From positions 4,216,001-4,280,000 of the forward strand of contig NZ_CP192738.1 in the NCBI RefSeq assembly GCF_050749805.1: a DNA stretch of 64,000 bases, given 5' to 3'. The position numbers and the translations under genes were made by a program. This DNA is from Hahella sp018986435. Its GTDB lineage: Bacteria; Pseudomonadota; Gammaproteobacteria; Pseudomonadales; Oleiphilaceae. Within the stretch, counting starts at the first letter, position 1, and each line of letters starts with the position of its first letter. Positions 1 to 8,479 of this stretch are shown piece after piece. The notes below the pieces were generated by a model. That model did no database searches and was not told where the DNA came from. It was given only the letters and a program-made list of their open reading frames with translations.

Positions 1-1472
1 CTTTATCGTCTTTGGTGTTGGGCGTAGTTCTCACTAAGAGCCACCCAGAATCGTCTTTTTTCTTCACTCCCATACGCATTTGGGAACTGATGATCGGCTC
101 TATTTTAGTTTTTATCCCTAGAGGTGAGCTGTCACGACCTACAGCAAATATTATCTCTCTTGGTGGGCTTAGCCTAATCGCGCTCAGCATTATCACTTTC
201 ACACCCGCAACACCATTTCCTGGTTATGCCGCACTTGCCCCTTGTGTTGGCACTGCACTAATCATTTATGCAGGGCAGTATGAAGGCATCTATGTTTCTA
301 GGTTACTATCCCTATCACCAGTCAACTTTATAGGAAAACTTTCATATTCCTTGTACCTATTTCATTGGCCAGTGCTGGTTTTTCTGAAGCTTTATATAAT
401 CACCCCTATAACAGACTTACACCTAGCCTTTTACTTTGCATTAGTATTTTCTCTTTCATATTTGAATTGGAGATACATTGAGACGCCATTTAGAAAGAAA
501 AAGCTTCTTTCGAAGCGAACGCCAACCCTAATAACAAGCGCAGCAACTCTGTCACTCTTTAGCATCATTTCCTTCATAACCATTACCTCACAAGGACTAC
601 CCTCTCGAGTAGATGAGAAGATATCGGTTATCGCAGATGCGGCAAATGATAAACCAGACCTATCAGCATGCCTGAAAGACAACCAGGCATTCGGCTCCCA
701 CTCCCACCTCTGCAGCCTGGGAGCCGATAGCAACAATGATGCATCAGTGTTATTGTGGGGCGACTCGCACGGAGAGGCTTTAATGCCAGCGCTTGATAAG
801 GCCCTAAGTAAACTGGCGCTTAAAGGTGAGTTTGTCGGAAGAGGCGGCTGCATTCCTTTACTCGACGCTTATCAGTCGGCGGAGGGCTTCTCAGAGTGCC
901 CACAAATAAACGAGGCCATTTTTTCACACATAGAAAACATGCCCAAAGTAAAGACCGTTATACTTGCCTCCAGATGGAGCTTGTATGCAAATGGTCTACG
1001 TTACGAACACGAGCACGGTTCAACAGTGTATCTGCGAACCTCTGACACCGCTCACACATCTCTTGAGCATAATAGAGAGGTATTTAGAAGCTCGTTTTTC
1101 AAGACCTTAAACAAACTAAGGGCTAAGGGAGTCAAGGTATTTGTAGTAGAGCAGGTTCCAGAAATTGGATTTGATGTTCCAGAGAATATTGCTCGCTCAA
1201 AGCTACTAAACGTTGACATTAATATAGAACCAAAAGTTGATGACTATAATCGGCGTCAGGAGTTTGCAAGAGAGATATTTAACGAAGCAAAAACTAACGG
1301 CTTAGTCAATGTCATAGCCGTCCAACCACTATTCTGTGATGAGTTTAGCTGTGCAGCGACAAAAGATGACAAGCCAATTTATAGAGATGGAAATCACATA
1401 ACTCGCACGATGTCCGAAAATATCGCATATATCTTTATCAAGCCACTATCAGCAGCAGAAAGCTACAATTAG
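1..1472 (+). CDS. Acyltransferase-3 / SGNH-domain O-acyltransferase, 5' truncated by window edge
   Basis: This is the C-terminal part of a membrane acyltransferase of the OafA/YrhL type, which moves acetyl or other acyl groups across the inner membrane onto surface polysaccharide. The frame is open to the left edge, so the true start lies outside the window; about 490 residues are visible where fused members usually run to 620-680. The first ~170 residues contain several hydrophobic helices, including FIGKLSYSLYLFHWPVL, typical of the acyltransferase-3 domain. One more helix follows near residue 185, then a soluble periplasmic SGNH hydrolase-like domain. That domain shows a GDSH nucleophile motif (LLWGDSHGEAL) and a C-terminal DGNHIT block that supplies the Asp/His pair. 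It lies 5' of a pyruvyltransferase gene on the same strand, so both probably decorate the same polysaccharide. The family call is secure; the acyl group and acceptor are unknown. Confidence 0.85.
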   Translation, partial: LSSLVLGVVLTKSHPESSFFFTPIRIWELMIGSILVFIPRGELSRPTANIISLGGLSLIALSIITFTPATPFPGYAALAPCVGTALIIYAGQYEGIYVSRLLSLSPVNFIGKLSYSLYLFHWPVLVFLKLYIITPITDLHLAFYFALVFSLSYLNWRYIETPFRKKKLLSKRTPTLITSAATLSLFSIISFITITSQGLPSRVDEKISVIADAANDKPDLSACLKDNQAFGSHSHLCSLGADSNNDASVLLWGDSHGEALMPALDKALSKLALKGEFVGRGGCIPLLDAYQSAEGFSECPQINEAIFSHIENMPKVKTVILASRWSLYANGLRYEHEHGSTVYLRTSDTAHTSLEHNREVFRSSFFKTLNKLRAKGVKVFVVEQVPEIGFDVPENIARSKLLNVDINIEPKVDDYNRRQEFAREIFNEAKTNGLVNVIAVQPLFCDEFSCAATKDDKPIYRDGNHITRTMSENIAYIFIKPLSAAESYN

Positions 1473-1521
1473 ACAAACTATTAGTTAAACTTTTTTGAAC
1501 TTATACTCCATGAGAAGACAT

Positions 1522-2811
1522 ATGGAAAAAAATAACTTTCACGTGCTTCATGCTCACGCCTCAAGAGAGAACGTTGGGGATGATGCGATAGTTATCGCGA
1601 TCCAAAAGATATTGAGCAGTGCCCTTCCAGATCACAAACTGACTTACACCACTCTATGCTCGGACAATAGAAGCCGAGAAGAGTCTATTACAGGTTACAT
1701 GCACCTTTACACTTTGCATTATCCAAAGAACTGGAGCCATTTGCTTAGTGAGTTTAGAAAAGCAGATCTCGTTGTCATTGGTGGCGGTGAACTCATCTGC
1801 GGCGCTCTGGAGTATTTAATGCTACTCCCATTAGCCAGAATTTTTAAGATTCCTGTGGTGTTTTTAGGTGTTGGTGCAGACCGACATGGAATGTCATTTC
1901 TGACAGAGAGCTACACTCGCCATACATTGAAGCTTGCCGACAAGTTACTGGTTAGAGATAACTCCGCCTACGAAGTCATTAAGTCATTCAACACTCCACC
2001 TGAAAAAACCGAGGTGACGGCTGATGTTGTATTTGCTCTATATAAAGATCGCCCCGTTGAGCCTATAAAATCAGGCATCGGAGTTTGCTTACGCTCAACA
2101 CAGAGAGACGATAGAGCGCTAACACTTGAAAGATTGGAGGTACTAGCGCAATACGTTTCTGAACAATCCAAGCAACTGAACTGTGATATACACTTATTTC
2201 CTTTCATTCCCTATGCTACAGACAAAAACGGCGACAAGCTGGAGATTGATAAGGAGTTTAAGTTTGGCCTTCCTTATTCAGATCAAGCCATAATGGATAA
2301 GCTATACGAGCTTCTACCGGAAAAAGAAAGGGTTATTATGCACGCGCCGCTGGAGCACCCTGAGGAGATAGTTGAAAAGCTTGCCAAGCTTAACTATATA
2401 ATCTCGATGAGACTACATGCGCTAATTTTATCAGGCCTTGCTGGCACTAAGTTTATAGCCGTAAATTATGCCGACAAAATAGCTAGAGTAATGACTGAAT
2501 TAGGCGTAGGAGGCCAAGTAGTACCGATAGATGCGCTAGATTCATTAGAGAAAGTCGGCTCAACCATTTCAAATCTCCCCCCTCTGGACTCAGAGAGTCT
2601 AAAGTCCTCTCTGGTCAGCCTAAATAGCAAAGCATTGAAGAATGCAGATATCATAAAAGATATTATCAAGCGCGCCCCAAGAAAAAGAGCGCACTTAGCT
2701 AGCTACGCATTAGCCATTCCGTTTCTGCTTATTAATGCCTGTTACTTTTGGCTTGTCGAAAGTAAAAACCCAACGTTAATTAAGCTCATTAAGCTATTCA
2801 GGGGCAAATAG
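1522..2811 (+). CDS. Polysaccharide pyruvyltransferase family protein
   Basis: This gene encodes a CsaB/WcaK-like polysaccharide pyruvyltransferase, a family that transfers pyruvate from phosphoenolpyruvate to sugar hydroxyls as ketals and adds negative charge. The N-terminus HAHASRENVGDDA matches the NxGDxA opening of the family. It is followed by VVIGGGELICG and VVFLGVGADR, the glycine-rich core, and later by ISMRLHALILSGLAG, the family's conserved Arg-His block. I chose the ATG at 1522 because an AGAAG motif lies about five bases upstream and translation then begins just before the conserved domain. An in-frame ATG at 1510 and a TTG at 1495 have no clear ribosome site. The gene follows the acyltransferase by about 50 bases, so the two are probably co-transcribed. 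A hydrophobic C-terminal stretch (near ALAIPFLLINACYFWLV) suggests membrane association. Acceptor sugar unknown. Confidence 0.85.
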   Translation: MEKNNFHVLHAHASRENVGDDAIVIAIQKILSSALPDHKLTYTTLCSDNRSREESITGYMHLYTLHYPKNWSHLLSEFRKADLVVIGGGELICGALEYLMLLPLARIFKIPVVFLGVGADRHGMSFLTESYTRHTLKLADKLLVRDNSAYEVIKSFNTPPEKTEVTADVVFALYKDRPVEPIKSGIGVCLRSTQRDDRALTLERLEVLAQYVSEQSKQLNCDIHLFPFIPYATDKNGDKLEIDKEFKFGLPYSDQAIMDKLYELLPEKERVIMHAPLEHPEEIVEKLAKLNYIISMRLHALILSGLAGTKFIAVNYADKIARVMTELGVGGQVVPIDALDSLEKVGSTISNLPPLDSESLKSSLVSLNSKALKNADIIKDIIKRAPRKRAHLASYALAIPFLLINACYFWLVESKNPTLIKLIKLFRGK

Positions 2812-2816
2812 CCATT

Positions 2817-2849
2817 TGAGCACTAACATAGACTCCATGTTAGTGCTCA
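2817..2849. terminator. Bidirectional terminator between convergent genes
   Basis: A perfect 13-bp inverted repeat (arms 2817-2829 and 2837-2849, TGAGCACTAACAT and its complement) encloses a 7-base loop. It lies between the stop of the pyruvyltransferase gene and the stop of the convergent sulfotransferase gene. The T-rich flank on the + side is weak, so strength is uncertain. Confidence 0.7.
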
Positions 2850-2854
2850 GTTCT

Positions 2855-3703
2855 TTACAGTGACCAAATAGAATAATCACGCCCCGTCACTTTCTCTAAC
2901 TCCAAAAGCTTTTCTTTAAATATTGGGGTTAGCAGCTTATAGACTTCATCACGCTCCTGACTCGACAATTTTTCAGCACTCACCTCTTCTGACAACTGAT
3001 TACCAAACTTCTTGAGAGCCTTAGGAATCAGGGGAGACACCTTATCCCACACTTCGCTATGCCTTAGTTTATTCAAATACCCTTTTCCTTTAGCCTTCAC
3101 GTACACTTCTGGAGCCTTATTGGAAACCAGATTTTCCTTTGGCTCCACCATATCGACATCAAGCCACTGGTATAGCTGGCTCAGCCCGGAAAAAACGTCT
3201 TCCTTGAATTCCTCAAAAACAAGCGTATATACACTCTCTTTGCCAAAGGCGGCATAATAAGGCGCCAGCTGATAGGCATAGTCTGAATAAGCTATATAGT
3301 TTGGATCTTCCTTAATTGCAGAGAAAATATCTCTAGTTTCTCCGGCTCCTTTTAAGTTCCTTACGGAGTGGAAATAATGACTAATGGTTCTCTCAATAGG
3401 GTTTCGCATTATGTATATAAACTTAGCATTAGAATTATAGTCCTTTATTCTCTCTACAACCCCTTGAAATCTAGGAAGCTTTGTATAGTGCGTACTCGAC
3501 TCCCCGATGTATCTTTCTTCTCGAGCTCTCGCAAATAAAGCCGAATACTCACTGTCATCACGTCGCCCCCAAAGCTCAGGCACAAAGAACCCTGGCTCCT
3601 TTTCCTCCGACATGAAAATTTGTGGGTGTTGCGCTAAATAGTCATGCAGAGTGGTAGAGCCTGATTTCATAGCGCCAATTAAAAATAAGTTTGCTTTAGC
3701 CAT
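2855..3703 (-). CDS. Sulfotransferase domain protein (PAPS-dependent)
   Basis: A cytosolic sulfotransferase-fold protein of 282 residues that should transfer sulfate from PAPS to a carbohydrate hydroxyl or amine. The N-terminal FLIGAMKSGSTTLHDYL is the 5'-phosphosulfate-binding P-loop. IYIMRNPIERTISHYFH near residues 95-115 is the 3'-phosphate-binding motif with its conserved Arg and Ser. LYTLVFEEFKED further on resembles the segment that closes the domain in heparan/NodH-like enzymes. It is the last gene of the minus-strand glycan unit and starts three bases after the flippase gene stops, so the two are probably translationally coupled. A sulfotransferase beside Wzx and glycosyltransferases implies sulfated polysaccharide, which is uncommon in terrestrial bacteria but plausible in a marine one. 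A lipid or small-molecule acceptor cannot be excluded. Confidence 0.85.
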   Translation of the reverse strand: MAKANLFLIGAMKSGSTTLHDYLAQHPQIFMSEEKEPGFFVPELWGRRDDSEYSALFARAREERYIGESSTHYTKLPRFQGVVERIKDYNSNAKFIYIMRNPIERTISHYFHSVRNLKGAGETRDIFSAIKEDPNYIAYSDYAYQLAPYYAAFGKESVYTLVFEEFKEDVFSGLSQLYQWLDVDMVEPKENLVSNKAPEVYVKAKGKGYLNKLRHSEVWDKVSPLIPKALKKFGNQLSEEVSAEKLSSQERDEVYKLLTPIFKEKLLELEKVTGRDYSIWSL

Positions 3704-3706
3704 AAA

Positions 3707-5164
3707 TCACGCGCCCGCCTTCTTCGCCAAAGTTGAGTACACAGTTTTCAAATCCGAAACTTTCACAATTTTCAGAACAAAGAGCATTATTAAGAACAGG
3801 AAGCAAACTAACACATTAGACAAGAACAAATTACCTGTATTAATCACTCCGATCTCATTAACCCAAAAAAGAACAGAAGCCAAACACAAGGAGCTAACTG
3901 CTGGGTACCAGTTAAGCTTCATATTAAATCTCGCTTTCGCTAACTTATGTATAACAAAGAAGCGAACAAAGAAAGCTATAGCTGTAACCACGGCCGCCCC
4001 CATCAAGCCATATGATGGAATGGCCAACCAATAGGCAACCAAACAAAACAACGCGGTAAACATGGAGCTAACACCAAATACCTTGGTGTTGCCAGAGGTA
4101 AATATCCCCAAATTACAATACCCTGTCCAAGATAAGAAAACATAACCCAAAATAATCACTGGAACATATTCGGCAGCAGGCCAAAACTCCTGGTCAGACA
4201 TGAGCTGTAAAAAGTAACCTATCCATATAGATAAACCAAAGGCCATAAAAACCAAGAGCACTGACATAAAACTGAATATTGCGGGAAACAAATAGTGCTG
4301 ACTTTCCTCCTTGTATATACGATATCTTTCAGCCTCCCACATTGACTGAAATGGCTGCCAACCAATTGCATATAATATAAAGCCAAACTTGTAGGCCAGC
4401 GCATATATCCCAACATCAGACAATGTCAAATATGTTCTTATAAAAAACCTGTCACCGTATGTAATAAAGAACATACTGACCGCGGCGAGTATAATTGGCC
4501 AACTAAATCCCACCAATTTTTTAGCCATCTCCTTAGACAAAATAATTTTATTGCTCTTGATACAGTACAGAGTAAGGAGAACCGCAACAGTTCCCTGCGC
4601 CAAAACAGAGGCTAACGCAGCTCCCATAACCCCCCATTCAAGGTACACTAGAAGTCCAACGCAAAGAGAAATTTGTAACACTAGCTTAGCTAAAGAAAAA
4701 AATAGGACACTCGCCGCTTTACCGTTAGCACGCAGCCAAGCAAGAGGTATTTCAGACATACCTCCAAAAAGCAAATTCAACGAAAAAACAACTAGAACGG
4801 CATGGTATTCCTGCCCACCAAATAATAGCGCCCCTATTGATGTGGAAAAAACAATAAGTAGTACTGCGCCAACAAGGTGCGTAAAGCTCAGAAGAGAGAA
4901 CGAGGTTGAAAACACCTCACTTTTTTCTTTTTCATTACTGGCAAGGCCATAATATCTTAGAAAGGACTGCCCAACTCTTGCGCCAAAAAATATAGCGGCA
5001 AAATCTACCGTCATCGATAAGAGCTCTATAACTCCATATCCCTCTGTAGATAAATACCTTGTATAAAGAGGCAGCAAGATAATACTAGATAAAGAGCGAG
5101 CAATTATTGCAACGCCATATATCAAAGAGTCACTAAATAACTTCTTAACTTTTGAGGATGACAT
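3707..5164 (-). CDS. Wzx-type polysaccharide flippase (MOP superfamily)
   Basis: A 485-residue polytopic membrane protein with about twelve to fourteen hydrophobic helices and short loops, the profile of oligosaccharide flippases that move undecaprenyl-linked repeat units across the inner membrane. The N-terminus SLIYGVAIIARSLSSIILLPLYTRYLSTEGYG is the usual Wzx opening, with the conserved PLYTRYL and YG motifs in the first helix pair. YGDRFFIRTYLTLSDVGIY near residues 235-255 matches the second conserved repeat. It sits eight bases from the glycosyltransferase gene and three from the sulfotransferase gene, within one transcription unit. Together with the polymerase/ligase downstream of the tyrosine phosphatase gene it indicates a Wzx/Wzy-dependent assembly route. 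Substrate specificity cannot be read from sequence. Confidence 0.88.
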   Translation of the reverse strand: MSSSKVKKLFSDSLIYGVAIIARSLSSIILLPLYTRYLSTEGYGVIELLSMTVDFAAIFFGARVGQSFLRYYGLASNEKEKSEVFSTSFSLLSFTHLVGAVLLIVFSTSIGALLFGGQEYHAVLVVFSLNLLFGGMSEIPLAWLRANGKAASVLFFSLAKLVLQISLCVGLLVYLEWGVMGAALASVLAQGTVAVLLTLYCIKSNKIILSKEMAKKLVGFSWPIILAAVSMFFITYGDRFFIRTYLTLSDVGIYALAYKFGFILYAIGWQPFQSMWEAERYRIYKEESQHYLFPAIFSFMSVLLVFMAFGLSIWIGYFLQLMSDQEFWPAAEYVPVIILGYVFLSWTGYCNLGIFTSGNTKVFGVSSMFTALFCLVAYWLAIPSYGLMGAAVVTAIAFFVRFFVIHKLAKARFNMKLNWYPAVSSLCLASVLFWVNEIGVINTGNLFLSNVLVCFLFLIMLFVLKIVKVSDLKTVYSTLAKKAGA

Positions 5165-5171
5165 CTTTTAT

Positions 5172-6431
5172 TTATTTCTCAGGTGAAATAGCCTGATCGT
5201 ATATCTCACACATACGATCAGCATATTGCTTTGGCAAGAAGTTTTCTTTAACGCTTATTTTAGCGCTCTGAGTTATTAGCTTCCTGAATGCCGCATCCAT
5301 GACCACTTTCTTAATCGCCGCTGAAAACTCGGTCGAGTTTCTAGGGTCAACCAAAAGCCCTGTGACCCCATCATCGACCAACTCCTCTGGAGCACCCAGT
5401 TTGGAGGCGATAATTGGAACGCCTGAAGCCATTGCTTCTGTGACAACAAGTCCAAAGGGCTCCGGCTCTATAGAAGAGTGAAGCACCAGATCCACATCCT
5501 TGTATACCTCATGAACATCACGAACAAATCCAGCCCAGATTATATTCTTCTCAACTCCAAGTAATTTCGCCTGCTTCTTGATTTCTTCAAGATAGACATC
5601 ACCAAACCCCTCGGTTGAGCCCCCTACCAGGACCAAATATACCTCATCCCCCAGCTTGGCCTCAGCAAATGCTTTAACCGCCTCAAGCTGCCCTTTCCAT
5701 TCGATTATTCGACCAAATACAGCAATTAAAAAGGCATTTCCGGCTAACTCATACCGCTCACGCAAGTCTGAGTTTCGGCTTTCATTACTTAAAGTACAGT
5801 CTTCCTCAATAAACTGGTCACCAACAGGATTCCAAACAGTCACCAGTTTGCCTTTAGGATAACCATGCTTCGCTGCCGAATCACTTACATAATTAGAGAT
5901 AGCCAAATAACATGAAACGCTTGGTTCTAAGAGTCTGTGTAGAAAAGATCGCTTTTCTTCAACCACGCCATGTATATGCCAAACACACGGAGTGCCAGTT
6001 ATTGCAGCCGCCATCAGCACATAAACGCTATTATTTATATGTACAACGTCTATTTTTCTCTTCTTTATAATTTCACACAAATCCAGGACATACCTTAGAT
6101 TCACAAAAAACTCATAAATCGAGAGCATATATACACTTAACTTTCTAACAACCCTCGACCTAATTTTCCGTATTTTTTCATATGCACTGAATCTATTCAC
6201 ATATGTAAATGCAGGTTTACGCGACAAAACCTCAAAATCGCCACCAATATCAATCCACTTGGATATGTCGCCATCAATTGCCGAAACAATAGTTGGGTTA
6301 TACCCAGACTTCAAATTTTTTACAATGGAGACCAATACTACTAAAGCGCCGCCGAATGATACCCCTTGATCAACCAAAAGAACGTTTTTTCCTCCATCGA
6401 GATGGGAGTCGACAACATCACTTGCGCTCAT
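5172..6431 (-). CDS. Glycosyltransferase family 4 protein
   Basis: A 419-residue GT-B fold retaining glycosyltransferase of family GT4, likely building the repeat unit on undecaprenyl phosphate at the cytoplasmic face. The N-terminal half has a glycine-rich loop (VDQGVSFGGALVVL) and the acceptor-domain segment VVHINNSVYVLMAA. The C-terminal half has the donor site: IAVFGRIIEWKGQLEAVKAF, then EPFGLVVTEAMASGVPIIAS, which carries the EX7E motif that binds the nucleotide sugar, then GAPEELVDDGVTGLLV. It overlaps the preceding polymerase/ligase gene by 14 bases, which points to co-transcription. Sugar donor unknown. Confidence 0.9.
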   Translation of the reverse strand: MSASDVVDSHLDGGKNVLLVDQGVSFGGALVVLVSIVKNLKSGYNPTIVSAIDGDISKWIDIGGDFEVLSRKPAFTYVNRFSAYEKIRKIRSRVVRKLSVYMLSIYEFFVNLRYVLDLCEIIKKRKIDVVHINNSVYVLMAAAITGTPCVWHIHGVVEEKRSFLHRLLEPSVSCYLAISNYVSDSAAKHGYPKGKLVTVWNPVGDQFIEEDCTLSNESRNSDLRERYELAGNAFLIAVFGRIIEWKGQLEAVKAFAEAKLGDEVYLVLVGGSTEGFGDVYLEEIKKQAKLLGVEKNIIWAGFVRDVHEVYKDVDLVLHSSIEPEPFGLVVTEAMASGVPIIASKLGAPEELVDDGVTGLLVDPRNSTEFSAAIKKVVMDAAFRKLITQSAKISVKENFLPKQYADRMCEIYDQAISPEK

Positions 6432-7752
6432 TTTTTAATTTCACCTTGACATTCCATGAATTATGCATTGTTGATGTGAGTGCAAAATGAATCCAGAGGA
6501 AAGGATAGTAAAGAACAGTCACAAATGAAGCGCTTATCAGTAAGCCGACCAAACCTAGGTCCATGCCATAGCTTAAGTAGTAATAGAATTTATCATCATA
6601 TTTGTCCGCTTGCTTTCTGACAGTCCTATTTGTTTTAAAGGAAGTAAAAAGAAGCAAAAATAAAACAAGAAGCCCCGAATAACCTAACTCGCTTCCACAT
6701 TGAACAAATATATTATGGACTAACTTACTTCCCTTCTCTTCTGGAGTAAAGTTTCTTGGGTAGAAAGTAGTCCACGCATCATGCCCAACCCCCAGGAGAG
6801 GGTAATTATTTAACGTCTCCCAACCATGTCGCCACCGCTCCATTCGGTGTAGCGACGTTTTATCTTCGCCGGAGGACTGGAACCTTGCTTTTGATTCATC
6901 AGGAACAAAGTACCATATAATACTACCCAAAATCGAAACCGCCACGAGCGTTCGTATTAGATATTTTGTTTTGCTCAGAGCCATAAGTCCACTGGCGGCC
7001 AACCCAACCAATGCTCCACGAGAAGATGAAGCTATAATGGTTGCAGTTCCACTAAAGGGCATAAAGTAGAAGATAAACTTCCACACTTTATTCCAGTGCC
7101 CCTTAAGCGCCATAATAAAGGCCACTGCGAGTGGAACGTATATCGCCATCTGAATGCCGACTTCACCACTATTATGAAACCAGCCTGGCGCCCCCGTTAC
7201 ACCCCAGCTAGCAAAGCCAAATCCTCTGGAGGCCCAGCTTATAAAGCCATGTTGAGACATTTTTAGGGAATATATAAGATACGATAGGAAGAATATAAAA
7301 AATCTCTTTGGCGTATTAACTATTTTAACAATAAGAAAATATATAATAAACCAATCACTAAACTTCCATAAGTTATCAAAAGAAACAGATGAGTATTGAG
7401 AAAAGACGGATGATAACAAAACCACAGCCAGATAAGTGACCATTAGCTTATTTAAAGGATGCGCGGTCTTTATCTTCTTTTTCTCAAATAGAAGGAGCCC
7501 CATGATAGCGGTCAATAGGCATAACGGAACCCAAGGTAGAATATCTAACCAGTCGTATATAGACTGAGGACGAACATATTCAAAAAACAAGTAACCACAA
7601 ATACCAATAAAAGCGATCCCTTCCGCCCGAATAGTGTGGTAATAGTACTTTAAGTCCATGGAGTAGAGCCTTTCCATGTCCGAGTCTATGGAAGTCTCCA
7701 CTTTCTTTTTAGGGAAAGCACCACCAGGGCTCTCAAGCTGAGGAAAATTCAT
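6418..7752 (-). CDS. O-antigen ligase / Wzy-type polymerase family membrane protein
   Basis: A 444-residue protein with about ten to twelve predicted helices and one large loop, the layout of the Wzy_C (O-antigen ligase) family. The long loop holds RMERWRHGWETLNNYPLLGVGHDAW, then HNIFVQCGSELGYSGLLVL, the conserved HNxxxxxxxExG block of WaaL/Wzy and PEP-CTERM-associated O-ligases. Its start overlaps the phosphatase stop codon in a TAATG arrangement, a sign of translational coupling, so I accept the start at 7752. In this context it most likely polymerises repeat units delivered by the Wzx flippase. Ligation of glycan to protein or lipid A is the alternative, since polymerase and ligase are hard to tell apart by sequence alone. 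Confidence 0.82.
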   Translation of the reverse strand: MNFPQLESPGGAFPKKKVETSIDSDMERLYSMDLKYYYHTIRAEGIAFIGICGYLFFEYVRPQSIYDWLDILPWVPLCLLTAIMGLLLFEKKKIKTAHPLNKLMVTYLAVVLLSSVFSQYSSVSFDNLWKFSDWFIIYFLIVKIVNTPKRFFIFFLSYLIYSLKMSQHGFISWASRGFGFASWGVTGAPGWFHNSGEVGIQMAIYVPLAVAFIMALKGHWNKVWKFIFYFMPFSGTATIIASSSRGALVGLAASGLMALSKTKYLIRTLVAVSILGSIIWYFVPDESKARFQSSGEDKTSLHRMERWRHGWETLNNYPLLGVGHDAWTTFYPRNFTPEEKGSKLVHNIFVQCGSELGYSGLLVLFLLLFTSFKTNRTVRKQADKYDDKFYYYLSYGMDLGLVGLLISASFVTVLYYPFLWIHFALTSTMHNSWNVKVKLKNERK

Positions 7753-8312
7753 TACAAGCTTTTCTGCAGAATAGCGAGCTTCAACTCAATTGTGTCGAAG
7801 ACCTCGTTAAAAACTGGCACTTCCTTACCGTAAGGGTCTGGAATGTTCGGCGTTCTATTTTCGCCTAACATTCCCAGAATTATAATTTGAGATTCGCCAC
7901 CACTCTTTTGATAAGGCTGTAGTGCTTTCACCATGTATGGCTCCATCACCACCAGCAAATCACTATCTCTCAGCGCTACATCCTGAATCCGAGTGCTTTT
8001 GTGCCCTTGAAGATTAACCCCTCTGTTGGCGGCGACATCTTTGGCGGTTGGATTAGCAGGGGTGTCGCCATCAGTAGCCAGACCACAACTTATAATTTCG
8101 ACCCTGCCAGAAGAATCATTTTTTGACAAAATATCTTTCAAATAAGCTTCTGCATATACACTACGGCATACATTCCCTTTGCAGATAAAAATTATTCGTT
8201 TTGGAGAAAATCCAGAAGGAATATTCGAGTACCTTTTATATAACCCCACCATCATACAAAGATATTCAGTCATATACTTCAATAGTTTTTTTAGCTTACC
8301 CAAATGATTCAC
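7752..8312 (-). CDS. Low-molecular-weight protein-tyrosine phosphatase (Wzb-like)
   Basis: A 186-residue protein whose core is an LMW-PTP domain. FICKGNVCRSVYAE holds the CX5R(S) phosphate-binding loop with nucleophilic Cys, and IPDPYGKE near the end supplies the general-acid Asp. In capsule loci this enzyme dephosphorylates the bacterial tyrosine kinase and so controls export and polymerisation. The first ~35 residues before the catalytic domain are extra compared with Wzb (about 150 residues). The annotated start is a GTG without a well-placed ribosome site; an ATG about 13 codons downstream (MTEYLC) is an alternative. It is the first gene of the minus-strand glycan unit, behind a promoter with a perfect -10 box. 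Its expected partner, the BY-kinase-like protein at 18.8-19.7 kb, has a degenerate nucleotide-binding site. Confidence 0.88.
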   Translation of the reverse strand: MNHLGKLKKLLKYMTEYLCMMVGLYKRYSNIPSGFSPKRIIFICKGNVCRSVYAEAYLKDILSKNDSSGRVEIISCGLATDGDTPANPTAKDVAANRGVNLQGHKSTRIQDVALRDSDLLVVMEPYMVKALQPYQKSGGESQIIILGMLGENRTPNIPDPYGKEVPVFNEVFDTIELKLAILQKSL

Positions 8313-8351
8313 CTTCTTCTAACGCCGGGCGCATTTAGCTCTACGAGCGCG

Positions 8352-8379
8352 ATTATAGAGACTGTGCGTGGTTATTCAA
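8352..8379 (-). promoter_or_regulatory. Sigma-70 promoter for the minus-strand glycan unit
   Basis: Read on the minus strand, TTGAAT (8374-8379) is followed after 16 bases by a perfect TATAAT (8352-8357). It lies about 40 bases upstream of the phosphatase start. Assigned by eye; no transcription data. Confidence 0.55.
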
Positions 8380-8396
8380 ACCACAGTGGACAACTT

Positions 8397-8426
8397 TTGA
8401 CAGTTCAACACATACCCAATTACTAT
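8397..8426 (+). promoter_or_regulatory. Sigma-70 promoter for the ATP-grasp gene
   Basis: A perfect TTGACA (8397-8402) is followed after 18 bases by TACTAT (8421-8426), placing the start of transcription about 45-50 bases before the ATP-grasp start codon. It is divergent from the promoter at 8352-8379, and two overlapping inverted repeats lie between them. Confidence 0.5.
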
Positions 8427-8479
8427 CACTGGCATTTCAGCAACGAAACCTTACTCAATTTCTAAGTGACTGACTCACA

